DNA of 64,000 nucleotides from Deltaproteobacteria bacterium (GTDB lineage: Bacteria > Desulfobacterota > Desulfuromonadia > Geobacterales > Pseudopelobacteraceae): assembly GCA_021780495.1 (NCBI GenBank), contig JAJXYO010000048.1, positions 29,909 through 93,908 on the forward strand. The letters run 5' to 3'. A program made the translations under genes and the position numbers. This document shows positions 26,230-35,382 of this stretch, piece after piece (position 1 is the stretch's first letter; each line of letters begins with the position of its first letter). The notes under the pieces were generated by a model. That model did not search any database and was not told the origin of the DNA. It was given only the letters and a program-made list of their open reading frames with translations.

Positions 26230-28238
26230 ACCACCCTTCTGACACACCACTCGCCGCCGCTGCCGCGGGCACTTCGCTTCCCGGCACAGACCTGGAAACG
26301 CTACAGCTCCTGCAACAATCGCAACAGCAGGTACAAGACCTGGAACGGCAGCTCGAAAATCTGCAAAACGCCAATCTGGAATTGAAGGCATCGCGGAATA
26401 AATACGCTCTGCTGTATGACTGCGCCCCTGTAGGCTATTTCACCTTCGACCGCGAAGGAGAAATACGGACCGTTAACCTGACCGGGGCCAGCCTGTTGGG
26501 GGGCGAACGCGCCATTCTGGTCAACCTCCATTTCGAGCAGTTCGTAGCCGTGGAAGATCGCTTCATATTTGCCGATTTCCTGCGGATGGTCTTTCTGGGA
26601 CGCGATAAGATCACCTGCCGGGTGAAGCTGTCAATACAGGACAGACCGCCGTTGTATGTGCGGATCGAGGCGATGGCTGCCGGGATGGGTGACGAGTGCC
26701 ACGCCGCGATGGTGGATATCACCGAACGTAAACGGGCGGAAGAGCACTTGCGCGAGAGCGAATACAATCTGGCCAAGGCTCAATCGATGTCCCATGTAGG
26801 TTCCTGGCGTTCGGACCCCCTGACCGGTGAACTGCGGGTATCGGACGAACTGCTCCGAATCATGAATCTCAGCCGCGAAGAAGCCAGCCCGGAGGCCTTA
26901 ACAAACCTTATCCACCCGGAAGATCGCGATGCCGCCATGGCCCTGTTACGGCAAGGCACTGAACATGGTACTACCTATGAGATCGAACATCGGCTGCTGC
27001 TGAAAGACGGCACCTCCAAATGGGTCTATACAACGGTCGAGCCGTCAGTCAATATCGCCCGGCAGGTCGTGAAACTGTACGGTACAACCCAGGATATCTC
27101 TGAACGCAAAAAGGACGAGGTCCGATTACGAAACAAGAAAAACGAGCTGCAAGCGATCTTCGATGCTGTCAATGATGGTGTCATCGTCTTTGACCATAAC
27201 GGTTCCATACAGCATCTCAATCACATCTGCCCGCAGTTTTTCCCGGAGGAGGTCCTTGCCGGAGGTGGCTGCCGGGACGTATTTCATCCGGATGTGGCCT
27301 TCTCACCGCATAATTGCCCGGTTGAGCTGGCTCTGCATGGCGAACGGGTAGAGACATCCCTGGTTTCTGTACGGGAAGGACACAACACCCGCTACATCGA
27401 TATCACGGCCAACCCCATCAAGGATGAACTGGGTGAAAAAACCCGGGCGCTCGTATTCATGCGGGATGTGACCCTGAAGCGCCTTCATGAAATGCAGTTG
27501 ATTCAAACCGAAAAAATGTCTAGTATCGGAGTCCTCGCCACGGGGATCGCCCATGAGATCAACAACCCGCTCACCTCGGTGGCGGGCTACGCCGAGGCGC
27601 TCCTGCGACGCTTTCGCGACGAGCCCTCGCTGGGTACGGACAACAGGCTGGATGACTTCCCCAAATATCTGGAGGTGATTGTCCGCGAGGCATACCACTG
27701 CAAGGGGATTATCGGCAGTCTGCTCAATTTCGGCAGAAAATCTGACGGCTTGATCGGGACCGTAAACCTCAACGGACTGCTGCTGGAAATCCTTGAGCTG
27801 TTAAAGCACCAGCCCAACTATCGAGAGATGGAGGTCGTAGCCACGTTGAAGGAGAATATCCCTGCCATCCTCGGTGACCCATCCGGTCTGCGCCAGGTTT
27901 TCATGAACCTGTTGATAAACGCCTGCCACGCAATCAAGGATGGCGGCCGGGTCGAGATATCATCGACCTATTCCGATAAGGAGCGGGCGATTCTGGTTCA
28001 GGTTTCTGATACGGGCTGTGGCATTGCGCACGATGTCATTGACCGGATCTGGGACCCGTTTTTCACCACCAAAGAGGTTGGCAAGGGGGTTGGTCTCGGA
28101 CTGGCGCTCTCATACAATATTGTCAAGCGTCATGGCGGCGAGATCAGCGTGAAGAGTACCGCCGGTGAAGGCTCACAATTTACGGTACGGTTACCGGTGC
28201 GCTGTGAACAAGAGAACGTACGTGGTGCGGAACTCTAA
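26223..28238 (+). CDS. multi-PAS sensor histidine kinase
   Basis: A 671-residue cytoplasmic kinase with an N-terminal coiled coil (about 25-60), three PAS domains (about 60-170, 185-295 and 305-420), HisKA with GIAHEINNPLTSVAGY near 440, and HATPase (about 540-665) with DTGCGI and GVGLGLAL. The third PAS carries a Cys-bearing segment (GGCRDVFHP then HNCPVELAL) that matches one in the kinase at 15164-16381, and the transmitter regions are also very alike. It overlaps the gldA-like stop by seven bases. No regulator follows, so it may feed the NtrC-type regulator at 16369 (inference). Confidence 0.87.
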   Translation: MLNHPSDTPLAAAAAGTSLPGTDLETLQLLQQSQQQVQDLERQLENLQNANLELKASRNKYALLYDCAPVGYFTFDREGEIRTVNLTGASLLGGERAILVNLHFEQFVAVEDRFIFADFLRMVFLGRDKITCRVKLSIQDRPPLYVRIEAMAAGMGDECHAAMVDITERKRAEEHLRESEYNLAKAQSMSHVGSWRSDPLTGELRVSDELLRIMNLSREEASPEALTNLIHPEDRDAAMALLRQGTEHGTTYEIEHRLLLKDGTSKWVYTTVEPSVNIARQVVKLYGTTQDISERKKDEVRLRNKKNELQAIFDAVNDGVIVFDHNGSIQHLNHICPQFFPEEVLAGGGCRDVFHPDVAFSPHNCPVELALHGERVETSLVSVREGHNTRYIDITANPIKDELGEKTRALVFMRDVTLKRLHEMQLIQTEKMSSIGVLATGIAHEINNPLTSVAGYAEALLRRFRDEPSLGTDNRLDDFPKYLEVIVREAYHCKGIIGSLLNFGRKSDGLIGTVNLNGLLLEILELLKHQPNYREMEVVATLKENIPAILGDPSGLRQVFMNLLINACHAIKDGGRVEISSTYSDKERAILVQVSDTGCGIAHDVIDRIWDPFFTTKEVGKGVGLGLALSYNIVKRHGGEISVKSTAGEGSQFTVRLPVRCEQENVRGAEL

Positions 28239-28250
28239 CCATAGGTAACC

Positions 28251-28874
28251 GTGGATGTTGATATGAATCAGGCCACCCCGGAGCTGGCGCCAAATACGAA
28301 AAGCATACTGGATGCTATCCCCGCCTTTGTATTCGCGGTAGACGAAGACGTGCGCATCATTGAATATAACAGTGCGGCGGCGGCGCTCATCGACAACAAT
28401 CGCAGCGCCATCAGCGACATGCGGGCCGGAGAAGCCCTGCACTGCATCCATTCGCGCGACGTGCCCGAAGGATGCGGGCATGCCACCATCTGCCAGGATT
28501 GTATCATCCGGAACTCGGTTGGGATGGCACTCAGGGGCGATAAGGTTTACCGCAAGCGGGCCAAGATTGAACTCAACAGGAAAGGCCGCACAGCCGAAAT
28601 CTTTGCCGTGATAACCGCTTCACCGATTGAGCTGGATGGCAGGAAACTGGTATTGCTGCTGATCGAAGACATCAGCGAACTGATAGCGATTCAGGACATC
28701 GTACCGATCTGCATGAAGTGCAAGAAAGTCCAGAGCGTTGACGAATTCTGGACTGCGATTGAATTGTACTTCAAGAAGAACTGGGGAATCGATTTTTCCC
28801 ACGGATACTGTCCGGAATGCGGCGATGAGGTAAAAAAACAGTTTAAAGAGTTCATTGATATCAACAAAAGTTAA
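28251..28874 (+). CDS. PAS-domain protein with C-terminal zinc-binding motif
   Basis: A 207-residue protein with an N-terminal PAS domain (about 10-135) containing a Cys cluster (HCIHSRDVPEGCGHATICQDC), then a C-terminal segment with PICMKCKKVQ and FSHGYCPECGDEV, the CxxC...CxxC tail often found at the end of PAS and receiver proteins in Geobacter relatives. It has no kinase, output or membrane domain. The start is GTG at 28251 or ATG at 28263; neither has a strong ribosome-binding site. Thirteen bases separate it from the kinase, so it is probably an accessory signalling subunit, perhaps a redox or metal sensor through its Cys residues. Confidence 0.72.
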   Translation: MDVDMNQATPELAPNTKSILDAIPAFVFAVDEDVRIIEYNSAAAALIDNNRSAISDMRAGEALHCIHSRDVPEGCGHATICQDCIIRNSVGMALRGDKVYRKRAKIELNRKGRTAEIFAVITASPIELDGRKLVLLLIEDISELIAIQDIVPICMKCKKVQSVDEFWTAIELYFKKNWGIDFSHGYCPECGDEVKKQFKEFIDINKS

Positions 28875-28959
28875 ATCAGTGCTTCGGCAGTACAGCCTAT
28901 CGGGGCGCGGCCACCAACAAGCTTTCATTCCGCCATATCGGTGTTTCAGCGCATCCCCC

Positions 28960-29063
28960 CTACCCCGCTACGACCGGAAGCAGCAAGGTAAAGGTCGTTC
29001 CCTTGCCGACCTCGCTTTCGCCTGTATCTCACCCTTGTGCTTCTTAACGATGCCGCAGGCTAC
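28960..29063 (-). pseudogene. remnant of a histidine kinase C-terminus
   Basis: On the minus strand this stretch reads as the end of an HATPase domain (GIVKKHKGEIQ, then after a one-base loss ESEVGKGTTFTLLLP and a stop). It is very similar in DNA to 32052-32150, the 3' end of the kinase gene at 32045-34054. The upstream part of the kinase is missing and the frame is broken, so it is a decayed duplicate or deletion scar. Confidence 0.75.
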
Positions 29064-29173
29064 ACATTACACAATTCACCGTCATTGCTGATCCAGTCAG
29101 ATGGGTAACCCTGACACCACATCCGCCCGTTTTGCCTCATTTTAAGGCTTGGAGCTGCCCCCCTCATATTCCC

Positions 29174-29380
29174 TTACTCATTGAATTTGGCATTAACGTA
29201 GAGCCACACCGGCCACAGCACGAGGACAAAAGGGAACATATATTTTATGACGTCGGAATAGGTGAGGAATGCGAACATTCGTTCCACTTTTCCCGCAAAC
29301 TTGCTCGTATCAGTGAGCACATAGATAAGTACGCCAATAAGTAAATAGACCGCTAACAGGGTGATCAAAATGGTTTTCAT
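29174..29380 (-). CDS. small membrane protein of unknown function
   Basis: A 68-residue protein with two hydrophobic segments (about 3-23 and 45-63) joined by a charged loop, so probably two membrane passes. GAGG precedes the ATG at suitable spacing. No family is recognised. It sits in the accessory stretch between the kinase remnant and the group II intron. Confidence 0.55.
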   Translation of the reverse strand: MKTILITLLAVYLLIGVLIYVLTDTSKFAGKVERMFAFLTYSDVIKYMFPFVLVLWPVWLYVNAKFNE

Positions 29381-29605
29381 AAAGACCTCACGATAGTAAT
29401 GAGGCGTAGCGGGTTCACCGCTGTCGCCGATTATTGGACATTTTTCTGAATAGCGCCATTAGGGTCACCCATTTTTTTATCGCTCAACGGCTATGAGTGT
29501 GACCGGAGCGGCAGATTTTCCGCCGCGACCGAGTCCACACGAGAGTTGGGACATCCCTTTCCTCAAATGTGAATGTGCAAAGATCGTCTCCAAATGGTCC
29601 ACCCT

Positions 29606-30358
29606 TCAAAGTTGTAAAACACAACGCATATTTGTGACCAAACGCATAGCATGAGCTTCGCTAATTTCTTCAAACGTAGCATACGGAATTGAGGGTTTTA
29701 TTAGAAAAAAATATCTTTTCCCGCCATTGAAGAAAAAGGTGTACTCCCTTTGCTTGTATGATGGGAAAATCCAGCCAAAAAACATACTCAATGCAATTGT
29801 ATTTTTGCCATCATGCAATTCACTTTGAATATATTGTTTTTTATAAAGCTCGACATTTTCGCTGCCATTGACTTTCACAAGAATTGGTCTGATTCCTGTT
29901 ATATGTTTTCGTATAATATATACTTCAGCAGTCTTATTGAGCTCAGCGCTAACTTTTGGATCTGATGAGCTTGTTAGTGAGAAATTCGATTGTGAAGTAT
30001 CTTCTGGATAGATCTTCTGATTGATAAAATTCAAAAACTTGTACCAACAGTAGCAACCCGCAACTGAGAGTGGGCATGTGAGAAAGAAAGCAAGAATAGA
30101 AGCCGACTTTCCTGATTTGTTACCTCCAGCTGTAACCGACTGCCATGTATCTACAAGTGCAGGGAAATGATCCGCCACAAAAAAATAGTTGATAGCCATC
30201 AGAACAAAAAATAAGGGGACTACAGTTAAAGAAAATAATATTCGTAGTGGTAGCCGAAATTTTGTATTCCTGTAGGCAATCCAAGAAGGTGGGACAAAGA
30301 ATAGGAGCAAAAGTCCGCCGATGATGGTCGATATAATAATTTTGTCTTGATCTATCAT
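29606..30358 (-). CDS. membrane-anchored protein of unknown function
   Basis: A 250-residue protein with three hydrophobic segments in its N-terminal half and a soluble C-terminal domain (about 120-250) rich in beta-like sequence. The start at 30358 is used because the longer frame to 30454 would read through domains V and VI of the group II intron. The base composition is more AT-rich than that of neighbouring genes, suggesting acquisition. The intron lies immediately upstream, so its native promoter may be displaced. No function can be assigned. Confidence 0.55.
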   Translation of the reverse strand: MIDQDKIIISTIIGGLLLLFFVPPSWIAYRNTKFRLPLRILFSLTVVPLFFVLMAINYFFVADHFPALVDTWQSVTAGGNKSGKSASILAFFLTCPLSVAGCYCWYKFLNFINQKIYPEDTSQSNFSLTSSSDPKVSAELNKTAEVYIIRKHITGIRPILVKVNGSENVELYKKQYIQSELHDGKNTIALSMFFGWIFPSYKQREYTFFFNGGKRYFFLIKPSIPYATFEEISEAHAMRLVTNMRCVLQL

Positions 30359-30379
30359 TTTATTTTTCTCTTCACCGGG

Positions 30380-31232
30380 TAGGCGGGGGGCCTTATGGCC
30401 CCCAACCCCCCTCAGAACCGTACGTGACAGTTTCCCGTCATACGGCTCAAGCACTCCAAAGTAATCTCCCTCTCGGGATACCCGACCACAGCTTCCGCTT
30501 GTGAACTTTACGATACCGGCCAGCAGTCTTCACCCGTAGGTGGAGGGCGCACCAGTCAATCTTGCGATTGCCGCCATTTGCTTTCCCTCCTGAAGAAGAT
30601 TCTCCTGACTTCCACGTAATGGAGCACCGGCATGGGACGTGGGCTCCCTTTCGGGCCGGGTGATGTTGCAACCCGTATCCGCCCCATTACAGGACGGCAT
30701 TCGCTTCTTCCCGCCTCTTACTCCCGCATCTCCAACAGTGTGCCTTACGGTTTCACCTGCTCCATTCATACCGGAGCGGAAATACGGGGTTTCCACGTTC
30801 CGCGTTTCTGACAATTGAATGGATGACTTAGGCCCGTTCTGTACACCGGCAGCTCTGTTGTCCCCGCAGGGGCACCGTTACATCCCCTGACCGGCTGCAT
30901 ACCTTTTGGTCCAAGCCTCTCAGCCTCATTTGGCTTGCTCCCCTTGACGGCGCGAGCGAACGTTCACTTGTGTTGGCCATATCACCCGGAACCCTAGCCC
31001 TCACCCAGGTTGAGGCTTCCAGGAGGGCAGTTGCCTCACGGCTTCCACCCCTCCCGCCAAAGCGGGATTCGGTACATTGTCGGGAGGGCTTCGCACCAGC
31101 ATGGATGCACCATGACAGCACGCCTCCCTAGGATACCCGTGGGGGAACACGGGGTCTGGTCAGAACCTCACGGGATTCAGCCAGACAGTCTTCAACGCGA
31201 CATCGTGTCGCGACAACGGGACCGAGGCGCAC
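30380..31232 (-). mobile_element. group II intron without an intact maturase
   Basis: Read on the minus strand, the element begins with GTGCG (31232-31228), the group II 5' end, and finishes with a canonical 34-nt domain V (30448-30415; GAGCCGTATGAC...GTACGGTTC) and a GC-rich domain VI hairpin (30411-30380 region). The whole is about 850 bases, too short for the roughly 1.2-kb reverse transcriptase gene such introns carry, and only short open frames lie inside. It could still splice, but would need a maturase from elsewhere to move. The exact 3' end is uncertain by about 20 bases. Confidence 0.78.
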
Positions 31233-31264
31233 CAGCGCGTCAGCGCCTGCGTGCCGCCGAGTGG

Positions 31265-31711
31265 TTATGTGCCTGCTTGCACTTTGACTAAAGCGTTGGT
31301 CTTTTCGATGTCAATTCTGCCAGCATCTATAACCACTGGGTGGTCCTTGAAAGTCGCATCCGAGGGCAGATCCACGACCCACCGCAGTTCTGACAAAAAT
31401 GGCAAACAATTGCTGCATCGTTCAACTCGAAGAATCTTCATCGATGTGCCTGGAGGGATAGTTCGCAGCGACACAACCTCGGGACCACCGATTCCCGGTG
31501 GTTCCATGATGGTATAGTAGTCAACGATTTTCGGATACCCGATATCCTTTGCGATACCACAGATAATCAGCTCCGTTTTCGTCTTATACGCAGTGCCTAT
31601 AAAGCGAGATAGCGATACATCGGCGCTTACGTCTTTGAACTCCTTTGATTTGCAGCCCACTGCCCCCAGCAGCAGGCAAGCGACCAGAGCATATCCCAAA
31701 TATTTTTTCAT
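31265..31711 (-). CDS. lipoprotein of unknown function
   Basis: A 148-residue protein with a lipoprotein signal (hydrophobic segment then LGAVGC, lipidated Cys near residue 20). The mature part has a Cys pair (RCSNC) and no recognised domain. GAGGAAAT precedes the ATG. Four palindromes of one type lie just upstream (31742-31822), so expression is probably regulated. The group II intron lies about 30 bases past its stop. Confidence 0.6.
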   Translation of the reverse strand: MKKYLGYALVACLLLGAVGCKSKEFKDVSADVSLSRFIGTAYKTKTELIICGIAKDIGYPKIVDYYTIMEPPGIGGPEVVSLRTIPPGTSMKILRVERCSNCLPFLSELRWVVDLPSDATFKDHPVVIDAGRIDIEKTNALVKVQAGT

Positions 31712-31741
31712 ATTTCCTCACATAACTCGTAGATCAACGGT

Positions 31742-31822
31742 TTCCGTATATACGGAACTTGTTCCCTATATACGGTGCTTGCTACCTATACAAGGAACCT
31801 TAAAGGTTACCTATATTAGGAA
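31742..31822. promoter_or_regulatory. array of four related palindromes
   Basis: TTCCGTATATACGGAA (31742-31757) is a perfect 16-base palindrome. TTCCCTATATACGGTG (31762-31777), TACCTATACAAGGAA (31783-31797) and TTACCTATATTAGGAA (31807-31822) are imperfect copies, at steps of about 20, 20 and 25 bases. The array lies 31-111 bases ahead of the lipoprotein start, the arrangement of a multi-site operator. Iterons or a recombination site are other options. Confidence 0.55.
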
Positions 31823-32044
31823 CTTGCGGACTCGCGCTTTAATGCGGCATGACCCTCGCTTCGCAAGAAATCCACAGCATCTTGTGCAGCTATATCACGA
31901 ATGAATCTTAATAAAAATAGAAACTACACTCTTTGATTTTCTTTTGAAAGACACGGGAAGATGGGGAGGGTAAGCGGTGTCAGAACGACGCGGGAGGGAT
32001 GGTGCAGATAGAGAATGGTAAGGGTTACCCCGACAGTGTGGCCG

Positions 32045-34054
32045 CTATCCTGTGATTATCGGCAGGAGAAGTGTGAAGGTGGTTCCCTTGCCGACCTCGC
32101 TTTCCACCTGTATCTCGCCGTTGTGCTTCTTGACGATGTCGTAGGCTATACTCAGGCCGAGGCCGGTGCCTTTACCCACCTCCTTGGAGGTGTAAAACGG
32201 CTCGAAGATCCTGTTCAGCTTATCGGCGGGTATGCCGCTGCCGGTATCGGATATCATTACGTAAATGTTATCATGGTCGCTCGACGTTCTGATGCTGATC
32301 TCGCCCTGGTTCTCCAAAGACTGTGCCGCATTTACCAGGATATTCATGAAGACCTGGTTCAGCTGCCCGAGATTACAGACTGTTTGCGGTATATCCCCAT
32401 ACTCTTTATTCACGGTCGCATTGTATTTGAGTTCATTCCAGACAATCTTGATGGTGCTCTCCAGGCCTTCATTGATATCAGCCAGCTTACAGTCGGATGC
32501 ATCGATGCGGGAGAAGCTCTTCAGCTCCTGCACGATCTTCTTGACCCGCTCCGCCCCTTCAAGGGACTCTTGAATCAGGCTGTCCAGATCTTTCAGGACA
32601 TAATCGAGTTTCAGCGCTTTCTTGTGTTCCATGACATCATCCGCTACCTGGTGGGTACCGGCAGTGGCTAAGAGCGTATTGATCGCTGCGGACTGAAAAT
32701 CCGTAAAACTGATGATCTTATCCGTATATTTTTTGAGCGAATTGAGATTGCTGATGATGAAACCCATGGGATTGTTGATCTCATGCGCGACTCCAGCCGC
32801 CAGCTGTCCGATGGACGCCATCTTCTCCTGCTGCAACATGCGGGACTGGGTGGCTTTCAGTTCGCCGTAGGCACGTTCGAGCTGCCCGGTGACCTGTCTC
32901 AATTCCAGGTTGGCCGACACAAACTCCTTGGTGCGTGCAATCACGCGCTGCTCAAGTTCCTCGTTCAGATCCTGGACGGCCTTTTCCGCCCGCTTGCGTT
33001 CGCCGATATCCTGGATGATGCCGTCCACATGGAGTATTTCACGGTTGTCATCGAAGGTGGGACGGGTACTCAGCAAGGCCCACATCTTGCTGCCGTCTTT
33101 CCGGTAGAACTCCACTTCGAAACTCTTGACATCCACCCCGTTCCGCATCAACCCGAACAACTCCCGGCGACGCTGCGGCTCAACATACAGCTGGGATTCG
33201 ATATCGGTAACGCTCTCTATCAGTTGCTGGGGAGAATCGTAACCCAAGATAAAAGCGGTGGCAGGGTTGCAGTTGATGAACCTCCCCGCGGGCGTAGACT
33301 GGTAGATGCCTTCCAGGGCATTTTCGAAGATGCTGCGGTACTTTGCCTCGGCACACCGTTCCTGTTCGATGGCTCTCTTCATGTTGGCGTAGAAGGTGTG
33401 GTTTTCTACCGCTGAGACGAGCAGCCCCACCAGATTACCGATACCGAGCAGCGCGCCGTCACTGCTGCCGATGCGGTGGTAAAACTCTGCATTGGCGGCG
33501 GAATTTCCAACCGCCAGGAGAGTGTGAGGGGGCTTGTGGGAGCAGAGCGGGTAGATCAGATATTCGTTCATGTGCAGCCTGGAGCGGGACTCACCTAACA
33601 CCTTGCTGTCTGTCTCGGCGCTGCAGACTATACATTCCGCTCCCTCTTGAAGAGCCGACAGAAGAGGATCGTCCTGCGTGATGACCAGCTCCGCGACAGC
33701 GCCCTTTTCGTGCTGGTCGTAATACCCGTCAAACGTGCAGACGGCATAACAGTCGCTCTGTTCGCGCTGCTCGAAGAAAATGACCCGTTCATATTCAAGG
33801 TTGTTGATGATGTATGCGATGGAATATTCAAAGACTTTCCGGATATCGAAGGTGGCATTGAACCTTCGATTCAGAGCGTAGAGATCTTTGTACTCCTTCA
33901 GTTGCGCATCGAGTTCTTCCTGATACGCATACAGCTTGCCCTCCGCCTTGATCAGGCGTTTGACCTGCTGGGCAAGGCCCTCTTTTTCCAGCCGGAGTGC
34001 CGCTGTTTCGGCGGCCTCCGGGGAAACGATGTCGGTGCTGGTTTCGCTTTTCAT
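32045..34054 (-). CDS. GAF-PAS sensor histidine kinase
   Basis: A 669-residue cytoplasmic kinase with an N-terminal coiled coil (about 15-60), a GAF domain (about 65-235), a PAS-PAC unit (about 240-360), a coiled-coil linker, HisKA with GVAHEINNPMGFIISNL near 421, and HATPase (about 550-665) with DTGSGIPADK and GTGLGLSI. It starts 20 bases after the FIST protein stop, so FIST sensor and kinase form an operon. A decayed copy of its 3' end lies at 28960-29063. No regulator gene is adjacent. Confidence 0.87.
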   Translation of the reverse strand: MKSETSTDIVSPEAAETAALRLEKEGLAQQVKRLIKAEGKLYAYQEELDAQLKEYKDLYALNRRFNATFDIRKVFEYSIAYIINNLEYERVIFFEQREQSDCYAVCTFDGYYDQHEKGAVAELVITQDDPLLSALQEGAECIVCSAETDSKVLGESRSRLHMNEYLIYPLCSHKPPHTLLAVGNSAANAEFYHRIGSSDGALLGIGNLVGLLVSAVENHTFYANMKRAIEQERCAEAKYRSIFENALEGIYQSTPAGRFINCNPATAFILGYDSPQQLIESVTDIESQLYVEPQRRRELFGLMRNGVDVKSFEVEFYRKDGSKMWALLSTRPTFDDNREILHVDGIIQDIGERKRAEKAVQDLNEELEQRVIARTKEFVSANLELRQVTGQLERAYGELKATQSRMLQQEKMASIGQLAAGVAHEINNPMGFIISNLNSLKKYTDKIISFTDFQSAAINTLLATAGTHQVADDVMEHKKALKLDYVLKDLDSLIQESLEGAERVKKIVQELKSFSRIDASDCKLADINEGLESTIKIVWNELKYNATVNKEYGDIPQTVCNLGQLNQVFMNILVNAAQSLENQGEISIRTSSDHDNIYVMISDTGSGIPADKLNRIFEPFYTSKEVGKGTGLGLSIAYDIVKKHNGEIQVESEVGKGTTFTLLLPIITG

Positions 34055-34073
34055 GGTTTCCGCCGGGTCATCG

Positions 34074-35264
34074 TCAGTAAACCGCAGTGACTACGGACGT
34101 GAAGTTATGGAAACAGTTGAAATTCGCGATCGGCCCGATTTCGCCATAGGAGTAAAAGCCGATCCAGGGGATCTCTGAGCCGATTTCATCCTGAAGCGAT
34201 CTGGTCAGCTCCATCTTCTCCTGCTCCCGGAAGACCACTTTCCCCCGCCCCACGCATTCGAATTGCAGAATGAATTTCGGTCTCCTGGTCCCGGTTGTGC
34301 CCTTGATCTGATGGGATATGGCCTGCAAGCCGCCGCTGATCAATTCCCGGTCGCGACGCACGATCCAGAGATCGGTGCCGTCCTGGACGTCGGACTGTAT
34401 GGTGACGGAACCATCCTGATCATTTTTGCTGACCATATAGCGGATAACGAACTCTTCATAGCCCTGCCTGATATGCTCGGGGGTTTTGAATCCCAGGCAC
34501 AGGTTCAGAGAGGTCTTGTTCCATTGGCTCTTCCAATCCTCATCGAAATACTCCTTCATGGCATCCAGGGCCGGGATCCCGTCGATCTCGTAGATGATAT
34601 TGCCCGTGCTGCGCGTGATGGTGCGCGTGGATCCTACCGGAACGCAGCCGTGATTGATGCCCCAGGCAACGGCCCCGCTGCCCGACATGACGACGCAGGA
34701 GATGCCCTCGCAAAAGACGTCGTCATCATGATACTGGTAGGTTTTCTTCGATGCCCAGTTATCCGCGGCCAGCCCGCCAAAGACTGGCAGGGGACTTTCG
34801 CGCTGCAGCGTTTTTTCAAACATCGCCAGGAAGGGGTCGAAATCAAATACCAGTCCGTCGGCAAACATAAAGCAGGCGATACTATCCGCGGCCAGAAAGG
34901 GCTGGATCGCCGTTGCCAGCCGTTCTCCGGCGCCGGCAGCCTGCTGGTCGATTTCCCTGACCCGGGCGTTATGGAAGCGGAGCTCGTCCGAGCTGATGAC
35001 CATAACGGCCACGGCGAAGTTGGTTTCTGCAACCGTCTCCTGGGTTATGATGCCTTCGCCTGAACAGCCGCTTAACGGAGCCCCGCCTGTCGCCGCACGT
35101 ATGGAGCGGATCAGAATCTCCTGGTTGTAGCCAACGGTAGCAAAGACGAAGACGAAATCGGGCCTCGCAATGCCCGCCTGCTGCAGAGCCTTCAGGGCGG
35201 CCTCTTTGCCCGCCTCGGCCGGGTTCCTGTGAATGCTGTATCCCACGCCTGCCGCTGTGCCCAT
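34074..35264 (-). CDS. FIST-domain sensory protein
   Basis: A 396-residue protein made of FIST N and FIST C domains, a ligand-binding module thought to sense small molecules such as amino acids. FVFATVGYNQEILIRSI and SGCSGEGII mark the N-terminal half, and PWIGFYSYGEIGP near the end marks the C-terminal half. The start at 35264 has GGAGG seven bases upstream, better than the in-frame ATG at 35294. It precedes a GAF-PAS kinase by 20 bases and probably gives it input. A second FIST protein is encoded at 37198-38592. Confidence 0.82.
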   Translation of the reverse strand: MGTAAGVGYSIHRNPAEAGKEAALKALQQAGIARPDFVFVFATVGYNQEILIRSIRAATGGAPLSGCSGEGIITQETVAETNFAVAVMVISSDELRFHNARVREIDQQAAGAGERLATAIQPFLAADSIACFMFADGLVFDFDPFLAMFEKTLQRESPLPVFGGLAADNWASKKTYQYHDDDVFCEGISCVVMSGSGAVAWGINHGCVPVGSTRTITRSTGNIIYEIDGIPALDAMKEYFDEDWKSQWNKTSLNLCLGFKTPEHIRQGYEEFVIRYMVSKNDQDGSVTIQSDVQDGTDLWIVRRDRELISGGLQAISHQIKGTTGTRRPKFILQFECVGRGKVVFREQEKMELTRSLQDEIGSEIPWIGFYSYGEIGPIANFNCFHNFTSVVTAVY

Positions 35265-35382
35265 CCGCGTTCCTCCACTGTGAGGATTCTTCACACTTTA
35301 CAGCACCATATATATCCCATCCTGCGGCTTTTCGTCTAATGTAATCTGAGGGCCCTGTTCAAATCCGGAGCCAGCAAGAAGG

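Noticed and set aside
30447..30814. Short coding frames inside the group II intron
   Set aside because: They cover intron domains and do not form a maturase; more likely intron RNA than protein.
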